Origin: Mucor racemosus
Taxonomy: Eukaryota > Mucoromycota > Mucoromycetes > Mucorales > Mucoraceae
Assembly (NCBI GenBank): GCA_027405735.1
Contig: JAPEHQ010000002.1
Span: forward strand, 3,298,501-3,362,500
DNA length: 64,000 nucleotides
Direction: 5' to 3'
Shown here: positions 54,421-64,000 of the stretch, one piece after another
Layout: each line of letters begins with the position of its first letter
Numbering within the stretch: the stretch's first letter is position 1
Notes under the pieces: generated by a model
Seen by the model: only the letters and a program-made list of their open reading frames with translations
What the model was told of the DNA's origin: nothing
Database searches by the model: none
Position numbers and translations under genes: made by a program

Positions 54421-57377
54421 AGTACTATCCTATGGTTTTAGTTTTGCATACCTGTCATCCCTTCATGGATCTCTATACCACAAAAAGTGCTCTCACAAAA
54501 TTTATAAAAAAATAAAAAAGTCTTCACAACGATCCAAATCATAGATATCCTGGTAGAGAATGAAAAATAAAGTAGACTTTACTTAATAACCATCATTGCA
54601 ATACCTTAGTATTTTCTCCACTTATTTTCATTTCAAATGCGCTTTCTCAATTTTAAGCTGGCCATTTCTGCATCATTCAAATTTATGAAACAATCACTAT
54701 AGTAACCATCCTTGCTTCATTTAATAAAATTTGTAGCCGGGACAATGTTGAGTAGGATGACAGTTGGAATATTTGTTTTTCAATAACAAATGGATATATA
54801 AATGAATATATAATTGTTGATAAAAGATATCCCAAGGACAATGTTTAGGCTTCTTTTCGAAACCTAAAAATGTTGTACAAAGAAAAAAATACACACGTTC
54901 TTTACCTTGCAGCTTTTTGTGTGAGGTTAGCTACCATCAAGGATGTGACACTTAACATGTTTGAATAAATAGAATCCATGTAAAAGCGGTTTTCATGTTG
55001 GTATTTTCAAAAGAAAAGAAGGTGTATTCAAAGATTAGTGTGATAAAATAAAGGTTTAACGAGATGTATTGATTATGATGTGTTTGAAAATGTAAAAGTT
55101 TTACAACAAGGAAAGCACAGAGTCGTTATAGCTTTATGATAATACCAAATCTTTATTACAATGATTTAAATGCGAAGCAGTATTGCCAAAAGGAAGTAAA
55201 TCAAAGTATTTTGGGTTTCTATAGAGACAGATACCACAGGGATATAGATTTACTTATATCGAGCAGAAAAGATCTTATAGTTCAACATTCGTCGTAAGAT
55301 GACTGTAACATTTTCCACGACTACCAGAACAGTAAAATATCATGTAATTCTAATAAGAAATGGCATAGTATACCTCAAATCTCAAAAAAAATTCGTAAAC
55401 AAAAATAAGTAGAAAAAAAAGACAAAAGATTAGAACAAAAAGGCAGATTTTTCATCTTCCTTAAGTAACTGTACATTTCCCCTTGCTAGACTGAGGAAAA
55501 CAACAGCCATTTTTATGACTGTGTAATGCTAGTAGAATACTGTACGACAATGCATATGTCCCAAGTAATTCCCTTAAATCAACAGAATACCTTCTTAAAG
55601 GATCTTTAAAGAGTATCTGATTCAAACATCATACATAAAAACTCTTTAGAAACCTATGCAATACCTCACTGCAGTCTCCAGCATGTTGTTTTATTTAAAT
55701 ATTTTCGATTAGCAAAAATAATAACAACCATTGGATCTCCAAATATGGCACTAAAATTGATTTGACAAGTCGCTTCGTATCTACTCAAAAATGCTATAGA
55801 TGGCATGTGCAGTTTGATGATTGCTATAGATAAAGTACTATTTGCTCAATATTTCATGAAACAACGAATGTATATTGTGAATTGCAAAACCAGCGTTATC
55901 AATTTCTGAAAATACATAGTCGTTTGGCCCCGTTTTTTTTTTGGGAGATTGAATTTCATTGAGATTTGAGTTATCATCAAGATCTGGAGAGTTTATCCGA
56001 AAAGTTAATCTACTGCAACCCAAACGATATATTGTATAACATCTCAAGTATATTCCCTCGCTTTTTCGCAAGGGATTAATTTTAGAAAATGTGGCACGCT
56101 CCGATTTTGAAGATTGACGACTATGAAAATAATAAATTAACGATGCATGTTTCTTGATTATATTTTGTTTTCAATTTGTTATAAAGTATTATGTAGTTTT
56201 AACACTATGTAAATAAACACATGGCAAAAGGGTAATGTACGATTGTACGATTAGAACGGGAAAAAACTAACAAGGATGGGTAATTGGGAGGGACAAGGGT
56301 AGATATTTCAAACGCGTATAATTAAAAAAATATGTTTGAAGCCCTAACGATGGATAACATGGATATATACAAATTCTGCTACATTTAAGAAAATATGTGC
56401 AATTAGATATATATTCGCCAAGTAACTTATAAATAACAAAAGCCTATTTCAATAAATGTAACTGTAATAAAACTTGCCGCTAATTATAGGTCAGAGGGCA
56501 ATGTACAAAAAAAAAAAAAAATATGGCAGCTACTTGATTACATGCCGAGATGTATTTTATCACTAAAAGAATAGAGGAGTGAGTGATGCTCTTGAGCCAT
56601 TGTACGGATATAAAGGTTAATTATGTTGTGTAATAGCATAAATCAAAACAAAATTTAGATCAAAAATCGAAAATGGTATTGGCATTTTGACACTAAACCC
56701 ACTTTTATAAACATCATGTTTCTAAATCAAAAAAGTTAGATCAAATTTAAAATCAAAAACAAAAATGGCAACCAAACAATGAAATCTGACATCTCTGTAG
56801 ACAAGATAATTTCAATGCCAAGGAATAATTTGTCTATTTATTTCTCACACTATGTTTTATTAAAAATGTGTTTAATACAAAATTCTTTCGAAAGAACAGG
56901 CTTGTGTATTGTGTAACAGAAACTGTGTGTTCGTTTGTCTTTGCTCCAATGACGTATAAGCAAAAATGATCTTCGACGAGTTCATGACGCAAAAAACAAA
57001 TAAAATTTAGCTGGTAAAATAAAATTCTAGGGATTCTACAATTACTCAAAGGGAAATTTCCTTAAAGACTATTTTACTTGCCATTCTCTCATCTGATTTG
57101 ACATTGGGCAACCCAAGCCAAGGAATCCCACTCTCTCGTCAATTGAATTTATTATTTAATTGACCTTATTTGGATAAAATGTCAATAAAAAGGAAAGTTA
57201 TTCGAAAAAGACAAGAGAAAAAAAGTCCGTAAAATTTACACAAACATCTAAAAACAACGTCATTTCATATACTACAAACCTAGAATATAAAGAGATCTCG
57301 ATTCTATATTGTATATATCTTGTTCTTTCTTTTTCGCTTCTTTTTTCTTTCTACCTTTTACCTGCACACATACAAAG
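54421..57377. other. intergenic, repeat-bearing
   Basis: Second copies of two short repeats: TAGCCGGGACAATGTTGA at about 54735 and GGCACGCTCCGATTTTGAA at 56093-56111 (identical 19 bp to 53849). Otherwise AT-rich with no gene. The frame at 55838-56071 is not supported. Confidence 0.45.
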
Positions 57378-58890
57378 ATGTTGGGTTTGCATTTTAACAG
57401 CTCACTAAAGAGACGACTGTTTGTCAGTTACGGCAAAGATTGGGTGCTGGTTATCGTCATGATCATCATCTTTTTCGGCATCGATTTAATCACTCCATTT
57501 CATAGAGAGTTTTCTATCAATGATACATCCTTGATGCATGATTATACCGAAAATGAGAGTGTTCCTGTGTGGTTATTAGTTGTAAATACCTATTTGCATC
57601 CAACTAAAGATTTTATATACTGAAATTTACTGTTTTAGGTGGTTGCTATCGTCGCACCTATCCTTATTATTGCTGCTGTCTCTCTTGGTATCCGACGTAG
57701 TTGGTTGGATTTCCATAGTGGTTTACTAGGTTATTTAACAAAGTTTTTATTATTATTATTATTATTTGAACGAAAATCTAACCACCACAACTTCAATTAG
57801 GCCTTGCTGTTGCTTTATCATTAACTATTATGATAACAGACGTAATCAAGGTATGCATCCTATTTGTGTGTGTGTGTGTATAATTTCCCAATAGTAACAC
57901 CAACCTTTTAATATTACACAAATAGATCACTGTTGGCCGTCCACGACCTGATATGTTCGATCGCTGCCAGCCTCCAGTTGGTATTGAAAATCCACCATTG
58001 CAATTATTGAATTATACCATTTGCACAGAAGATCATGACAGTTACAAATTCAAAGATGGATTCAAGAGTTTTCCCAGTGGACATTCATCATGTAAATATC
58101 CCCCCCCCTTTTTGTTATGCAGCAGCTTGTCAAATCTTGAACTTTATATTAATACATGCATTTTGTAGTTTCTTTTGCTGGTTTAGGTTACCTAGCATTT
58201 TATCTTGCTGGAAAAATGCATTTATTCGACGAAGGAGGTGTATGTGGACAATTGCTCATCACATTTTTATAATATCTCATATGATTTTTCCTTTTTAATA
58301 GCATACCTACAAGAGTTTTGTGTTTTGTTTTCCTTTTTTAGGAGCATTATTGATCGCCATTTCACGTTTACATGACTATCGCCATCACTGGGCAGATGTA
58401 TTTATCGGTGGCATTATTGGTAAAACTTAAACATGATTGATCACATCATTTTTGCTCATATTCTCACACTACATAATTTCCAGGTACTGCATTCGCTTAT
58501 TTCGCTTATAGACAGTATTACCCTTCTTTAGCAGCACAACATTCACAAAACCCATTCCCACCAAGGTTCAATAGTCCTTCTGATTTATTCACTTGTGAGA
58601 ATCAAACAGATGATCTTGAAGCAGCAGCTGTTAGATCAGGTGATCCTGCATATGGTGAATGTACTTATTCTGATTCAATTGATTCTTCGTCGAGACTCCA
58701 TTAATGGAATTTTAAAAATATAGATACCAATTCACAAGGAACTAGTTCAAGTCCTCAGACAACATCATCAACTGGTGAAACAAGCAATTCAACAACAAGA
58801 GTAGAACCACAACATAAATTTACCGCAAATCACATTGAGCACACTACTAATTCCACTTCAAATAGTGCGCCATCTCCATATCGATCTTAA
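57378..58890 (+). CDS. PAP2-family lipid phosphatase (DPP1/LPP1-like)
   Basis: Eight exons: 57378-57581, 57639-57729, 57801-57850, 57926-58091, 58169-58239, 58302-58419, 58484-58654, 58724-58890; 345 aa. The three PAP2 signature blocks are present: K-x(n)-VGRPRPD (KITVGRPRP), FPSGHSS, and SRLHDYRHHWADV (catalytic His and Asp). Six membrane segments are expected, the first at about 22-40. It dephosphorylates diacylglycerol pyrophosphate, phosphatidate or related lipid phosphates in a vacuolar or ER membrane. Exon 1 start is the first ATG after a pyrimidine-rich leader. Retaining the last intron (58655-58723) gives a different, shorter C-terminus ending DSSSRLH, so alternative splicing is possible. 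Confidence 0.88.
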
Positions 58891-59123
58891 ACTATTGTTT
58901 TTTGAATTTTTTGTTTTGTACAGTTTTTTGATTATATCTTTTTCTTATATAATATCATTGAACAAATTTGATGGTTAAACAAATCTAGATGATTTATATG
59001 CACTGTCAATTTTATTCAATAAATTCATTTTTTATATCAAATGTAATATATTGGTTTTTTTTACAAACGATTTGCGCATCTGTTTTTTTTCGAGTTTTTG
59101 AATTTTTGTTGTTTATTGTATAT

Positions 59124-59770
59124 TCACATTTCATGCTTGAGAGTTGTAGATGAACCACTTTTCTTTTCCCTTTCCCTTATTTCTTCTTTTGCTATTGGAA
59201 GGGCAGGAGGAATTGATACTACTAGTGGATAAGATGGCAATGTTGGAGATGGTATTGTTGGAGATGCTAGTGGAGGTCGCAGGTTGAGGGAACACTGGCC
59301 GGGGAGTAGACTAGATGTCTGCGCTTGATCATAGACGAGGTTACGCTCAAATTGCTTAAGAAGGTCTTTTGGGTCCTTGTCATCCTTAGGAGATGGTCAT
59401 TCAATGGATCAGTGGCGACATTAGTAATCGTAGAGAAACATAGGAGTCTTTCAGTACTACTTGACAGCTTCAATGCCAATGGGAACTTCAACAAGCTTGT
59501 GTGTTCCTGTTTGATTGTGGGGGAGGGAGGGGGGGCAGTGTCTGTCACTAATTTAAATAAAAAATGAGTTTAGTAGAAATATAGGCAGCAATTCGCAGGT
59601 ATATCTGCATTCTGGCGTACAAATCTCCTTGGCGTTGCCCTTCTATCTACCTCCATTGGACCGAACTTGGGAATTTCGTCAACAATGTTAAAGCAATGCA
59701 TATATTCAGAAGGCGTATCATTATTAGAAAAATTTATTTTTGGAAAATTAAGTAGAAGGCAAGTATGCAA
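59124..59770 (-). pseudogene. unrecognised, apparently frameshifted locus
   Basis: Three protein-like segments follow each other on the minus strand: about 59770-59590 (SEYMHCFNIVDEIPKFGPM), 59548-59390 (SSSTERLLCFSTITNV) and 59388-59124 (KDPKDLLKQFERNLVYDQ, ending KHEM and stop). Between the first two an intron is plausible (branch-point-like CTACTAAAC and AG at about 59551), but no GT donor gives the right phase. The second and third differ by one base at CTAAGGAT (about 59390), which looks like a single-base deletion. Either a pseudogene, or a gene with sequence errors. No domain recognised. Confidence 0.35.
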
Positions 59771-59792
59771 AATAAAAATAGGATTATTTCTT

Positions 59793-60570
59793 TTATAAAA
59801 TAGAAGAAGTGTTTGTGGTTGTGGTTGTGGCAGGGACAGTTAAAAAGGCATCTTCATTTTGTCTCTTTTTGTTTTGCTTTTGACGTTGTAATATATTTCG
59901 TTTTGATATTTGTTCATCATAATCATCATCACTACCTTCATTATCTGATTGAATCAATGTATCCATTCCATTGTAATCCAATTCGGAAATCTTTTTGAAT
60001 GTATCCCTAGCAAATGTATAAAAAAAAAAAAAAAAAATTAAAAATCCAATAAATGCTACACAGAGTTTTCTTAATGTTACATAGATTGGGTTAAATCATC
60101 CAACTATTTTCGAAAATAAAAATGAATTCACGTATTTCAAGAGATAAAAAATTTATATACCTTTTTCATCATTGACTTCAACACAGCCTCTTTTCTCTCA
60201 AAATTCCTTAAAAATTGGTTGTCTTGATTTGATTTTTTCAACTGAGCGGGTGTAATTGTGCTTTTATAGAGAAATTAACGGGGCCCAAGATATATTTATG
60301 CATTAATTGACTTACGGTATATCCTGTATAGTGTCTAATGATACATGATCGCTAGCAATATCAAGTTGCTTTCTTCTTATAACATCTAGTTCTTTAAATA
60401 TATGCCCCGTATTTTTACCTTTTTGGCGATCAGTTAATATTTTCACACAACAATAATATGAGCAAATGCTTGAATTTACCGAATACCCTCACTTCATTTG
60501 TTTCAAATGCTCTGTCCACTTTTTTAAATTCTTCATTCAAATCTTTTACAACATGATCGTGTGCTTGCAT
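59793..60570 (-). CDS. CCDC28-like (DUF4061) small coiled-coil protein
   Basis: Exons 60570-60480, 60418-60316, 60260-60161, 60103-60081 (23-nt mini-exon) and 60006-59793; 176 aa. Phases match only if the mini-exon is included; it encodes LDDLTQS within a continuous helix FERKEAVLKSMMKK-LDDLTQSM-DTFKKI. The N-terminal half reads EEFKKVDRAFETNEVRVFG ... HIFKELDVIRRKQLDIASDHVSLD, which follows the pattern of CCDC28/DUF4061 proteins (L-x-x-F-x-x-x-x-x-x-x-FG ... V-R-x-x-Q-x-x-L-A-x-x-H-x-x-L). The C-terminus is acidic then basic. Family assignment is by pattern memory, so moderate confidence; function is unclear in the family. Confidence 0.5.
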
Positions 60571-60802
60571 TGTTGGAAGCGGTGTGAAAATAATCGAATA
60601 GAGAGAACAATAAGCTAAAAAAAAAAAGAAAAAAGCATGATCGGATCCCATTGATTCAATTTATCAAATCTACTATATACACTTCCTAATGTCACGCTTT
60701 TTCGCATCCAAAAAGTTCAAAAAGTACACAATGAAATTTTGATTGACAATTCAAGGTATTCTTTATTGCCAATCTCTTTCTTTTTACAAAAAAAACCACA
60801 AT

Positions 60803-61781
60803 ATGGTTACTGATTCTGACTTGATCAAAATTACAGAAGATGGACAAGTTACAAAAAGAATCATAAAACCAGGTGTTGGTAAAGCACCAGAGAAAAACAA
60901 CACTGTTACTGGTACGCTATGTTCCTTTTTTTTTTGATTATGCGTTTGACCAACTTGTATGACTTTTATATAAAACAGTGCATTATGATTCATACATTGC
61001 AGAGACGAACGTGTTGTTTGATTCTTCACGCGAACGTAGATCTGAATTTACTTTTACGCTTAATAATGGTAACAAAACGACAGAAGCACATATATAATAT
61101 CGTTTCAATTGACACATTCTCATTGACATAGGCAAAGTTATTCAGGCTTGGGAACTTGCTATACCTACAATGAAAGTGGGCGAAAAAGCAGAAATCTTTT
61201 GTACAAGTGATTATGGTAAATCAACGATAGATATTATATATTTGCTATGATTATTAACACATTCACAGGTTATGGCGATGCTGGTCGACAATATATTGTG
61301 CCACCAAAGGCAAAATTGAGATTTGAAGTGGATCTGCTCGGTTTTTGGGAGGTATAAAGTCGTAAACGATAGATATTTTACTGTGCATGTTTTAAACAAT
61401 TAATATAAATTAGGCTGCAGGATCAGCTACAGAACGTATTCTTGCAGCAGAAAAGAAAAAAATAGAGGGAAACGACTTTTTTAAAGTTGGAGCAACCAAC
61501 GAAGCATTGTTTGCATACAAAAAAGCTAGAGAATATATTAAAGATTTATGGAACTGCGAACCTGAAGAGTTGGAAAAGTGCCGTTTTTTGCTTGTAGCGA
61601 TTCAATTAAATATTGCTGCATGTTATTTAAAATTAGAAAATTATGAATATGCAATCGAAGTTTGCAAAAGAGCATTGGATAGAGATCCATCAAGTGTGAA
61701 AGCATATTATCGATTAGGACAAGCTTATTTGGAAACAGGAGAGTATGATGAAGGGATTGAATTTGTAAATATGGGGCTTCA

Positions 61782-61823
<42 letters not shown>

Positions 61824-61976
61824 AATTTTTTTCTATGTTTTTAATACTCATATATACTCTTTTCCTAGTACGATACAAATAATGCTGCCTTAAAATCATT
61901 ATTAAAATCATTAGATGCTAAAAAGCAAAAATATGTTAAAGATAGTAAAAAGATTTATAAAAAGATGTGTGAATAG
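60803..61976 (+). CDS. FKBP-type peptidyl-prolyl isomerase with TPR domain
   Basis: Exons 60803-60911, 60979-61068, 61132-61215, 61269-61351, 61414-61782 and 61869-61976; 280 aa. One FKBP domain (about 25-122): VHYDSYIA, FTFTLNNGKVIQAWELAI, TMKVGEKAEIFC, SDYGYGDAG, VPPKAKLRFEVDLLGFW. The fold residues Tyr, Phe, Val-Ile, Trp and Tyr of the active pocket are mostly kept. Then a TPR domain (about 127-260), with the units NIAACYLKLENYEYAIEVCKRALDRD and KAYYRLGQAYLETGEYDEGI, of the type that docks the EEVD tail of Hsp90. Single FKBP plus TPR is shorter than FKBP51/52. Intron 5 starts GT followed by 38 A residues. The divergent CCDC28-like gene starts 232 bp away. Confidence 0.85.
61785..61822. repeat. 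poly(A) run in FKBP intron 5
   Basis: 38 consecutive A residues starting 2 bases after the 5' splice-site GT. Confidence 0.9.
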
Positions 61977-62029
61977 AATTTGTATTTTTATTAATTTCTT
62001 CTTTCAAATAAAAAAACCGTCTTTTTCTA

Positions 62030-63708
62030 CTACCATGCTTGATGCATATATTTTTGAACAGCCAAGAGGGCCTGGTATCTGACTTCTTGATCTTCATGAG
62101 TCATAAGTTCCATAATACGTTGCTTTGCACCAATATCTTGCAAAATATTCTTACCAGTCTTGGAAGAATATTTGACATAGTAACCAATATCGCTAGCAGC
62201 AATGGATAAAACTAAGGGGCTAGTAGATGTACTCAGAAGACGAGCAAGTGTACGAAGTAATTGATAGTTGTGAGTTTCAAGCTTGCTTGAATTTTCCTTC
62301 CAAAAGAGCTCAGATTTATGGGGAGGAGACCATTCTAATTTACCTGTCTCTACTTCAGATGCATATTGTTCAAAAGTAGTGAGACTTTGGAAATCTTCTT
62401 GTAATCTTTCCTTGATATAATCAATATCTTCCAAAATATCGGCATCAGACCATTTACGAGTACTCAAATTCTCAGTAAAAGGTAATAATTTAGCGACCAA
62501 CATGGCTGCCAAGTTTTGAGAAGGTGCCTTTTCAACTAAGTTCTTTAATGTAGCAACTGAGACACGGATTACCTTTTCCTTGACTGCAGACTTTGCAATT
62601 TCTACTAATAAAGCAATAACATCATACTTTCTAAACATTGAATACTGGGTGAATATGTGATACTTTTTTCAATTTAAAATGAATCCTTACTCGTTAATCT
62701 GAGCTGCAATGTCCTTTTCAAAGGTAAGAAGCCATAAACAAAAGATAATTTGGTATTGAATCTGAGGTGTTGAAGCAGACTTGTTCAAGAAAAGACGATG
62801 AATCAATCTTCGAAACGAGAAAAAAAAAAAAAAAAAAAAAAAAAAGTAACGTGAGTGATTTTGTTACAATGGCGGGATGATAAAAAATAAAGATAATAGC
62901 TTACTCCTTGATTGCATTTTGAGTGTTCCAAACAGCTAAACGATAACTACTAACACGCAATAATGATTCTAATTCTTGAATGACTAAATTGACAACATCG
63001 TTGATAGACCCAGTTAATTTCTTTGTGATCCAGTTGAACAAAACGGAAAGATCAACAGAAGAAGGTGAAGGAGCGGAACTGTAATGGAACATTGTTGTTG
63101 TTGGTGGTGAAATATTATACAAAATACAAAATGAAATTCAACATACCAGGCGAGAATAGTTAAAACTTTAGATGCTTCAAGAGCCATAAACTCATCATCA
63201 GATTCAAGTACTTTGATAAAGGGAGCAAAAGGAAAAGATGCATCTTCTTTTGATGTTTCATGGAAATAACGAGCATTATCATCGTTTGCTAAAGTAAAAA
63301 CAAGGTGTTTAGTATTTGATTTGCTTTCTTTTCTTTCAACTGCTATAAAATTACCAGAAAGAATATCGTCAGTCATTAAACAAACGTATTGAATGGTATC
63401 AGGTCTAGATAAGTTTTGTAAAAGGTACAAAATAAGAGAAGCATAAGTTTGGCCTTTTTCATTCATGGCTTCTTGAATAACAAGAGCAGGTTTCTTATCA
63501 ATAGCTTTAATAAGTTCAACTTGCTCATGTGTTAACAAACTAGCGCGTTCATAACCCTACAAGTGTGTCAAAATTAACATGAACCAACAACACGTTTATA
63601 TAATAATACCTCCCAAAGAATAGGCTTTTGTCTAATGATGGAAGCCTTCTTCTCTAAATAAGGATTTGATACAAGAACAAGTGGTACTTCGGGAATTTCG
63701 TCAGCCAT
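62030..63708 (-). CDS. VMA13: V-type H+-ATPase subunit H
   Basis: Exons 63708-63610, 63556-63147, 63078-62905, 62807-62691 and 62630-62030; 466 aa, phases consistent. Subunit H regulates the V1 sector and couples it to Vo in acidifying vacuoles and endosomes. Evidence: alpha-helical HEAT/ARM-like sequence throughout; start MADEIPEVPLVLVSNPYLEKK; TLVxxAKDN-like N-terminal half (YASLILYLLQNLSRPDTIQYV); and a C-terminal domain ending with GKLEWSPPHKSELFWKENSSKL, NYQLLRTLARLL, DIGYYVKY and HEDQEVRYQALLAVQKYM, closely as in yeast Vma13 and ATP6V1H. Intron 3 holds a 26-A run (plus strand 62820-62845). Its stop lies 53 bp from the FKBP stop (convergent). Confidence 0.9.
62820..62845. repeat. poly(A)/poly(T) run in VMA13 intron 3
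   Basis: 26 A residues on the plus strand, i.e. the polypyrimidine tract upstream of the 3' splice site of intron 3. Confidence 0.9.
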
Positions 63709-64000
63709 TTTATATTTTATGATGATTTTATACAATCAAGAAGAATAAAAGAAAAAGAAAAAAAGATGTTGCTGTTGTGTATTCTACAGAAATGATGAAA
63801 CTTGAACTTCGAGACAAGATCCGAGACTTTTTTTTAGCTGTGACGTTATTGGAAAAGAATCTTGAATACATGCAACCGATGATAATCCATTTATCAAAAC
63901 AAGGGGCGTAGATTTGCATAATCTTGTAGACTTTTTCCAAAAAGAAGGGATTTACTGCTTATAAGTTTACTCAATATCTCGGCTGATTTACTTGGCAACA
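63709..64000. other. promoter region of VMA13 and possible start of a right-hand gene
   Basis: On the plus strand ATGATG at 63792 opens 39 codons (MMKLELRDKIRDFFLAVTLL) that end at TAG 63909. Shifting by one base at the GGGG near 63903-63906 gives VDLHNLVDFFQKEGIYCL. Both parts are protein-like, so a gene with a frameshift or sequence error may start here and leave the window. Too little is visible to name it. Confidence 0.3.

Overview
The window is AT-rich nuclear DNA of a filamentous fungus. Short GT-AG introns (mostly 50-80 nt) interrupt many genes, intergenic spacers are long, poly(T)/poly(A) and CAA/CAG tracts are common, and tRNA-Met and tRNA-Gln genes are present. The gene set (FAR1-domain regulator, F-box proteins, Rcf2, Apd1-type ferredoxin, GT32-like glycosyltransferase, FRE/NOX reductase) points to an early-diverging fungus of the Mucorales type. 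That placement is inferred from gene content and style, not from a database match.

Layout. 1-12 kb: U1A/U2B''-type snRNP protein with two RRMs, a predicted pseudokinase, two unrecognised low-complexity proteins, and a DXD glycosyltransferase. 12-16 kb: a dead Tc1/mariner element with 214-bp inverted termini, inserted into an old tandem repeat of about 371 bp period. 16-21 kb: three members of a small unrecognised gene family (two intact, one broken) around RCF2. 21-25 kb: p47/Shp1-type UBX protein and a Crz1-like C2H2 factor with two RFX X-box palindromes upstream. 28-31 kb: ferric reductase/NADPH oxidase. 32.6-39 kb: a repeat-rich block between tRNA-Met and tRNA-Gln. Each tRNA has the same LTR-like repeat about 59 bp upstream; between them lie a decayed LTR-retrotransposon gag, a second Tc1 element inserted in it, and another TE remnant. 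39-50 kb: two F-box proteins, Apd1-like protein, PPR protein, FAR1/poly-Q regulator. 50-53 kb: CIA1 and an NFKBIL1-like protein whose stop codons share one TTAA. 53-57 kb: repeat-rich spacer. 57-64 kb: PAP2 lipid phosphatase, a frameshifted unrecognised locus, a CCDC28-like protein, FKBP-TPR immunophilin and V-ATPase subunit H.

The genes are not an operon; most are unrelated housekeeping functions (splicing, p97 adaptor, Fe-S assembly, respiratory supercomplex, vacuolar acidification, lipid phosphatase). The most unusual material is: clustered RFX-type X-boxes, the twin tRNA-associated repeats, two Tc1 elements with the same end architecture, the 371-bp periodic repeat, and the new small paralogue family. 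Exon boundaries were worked out by hand from reading frame and splice signals; they need transcript data.
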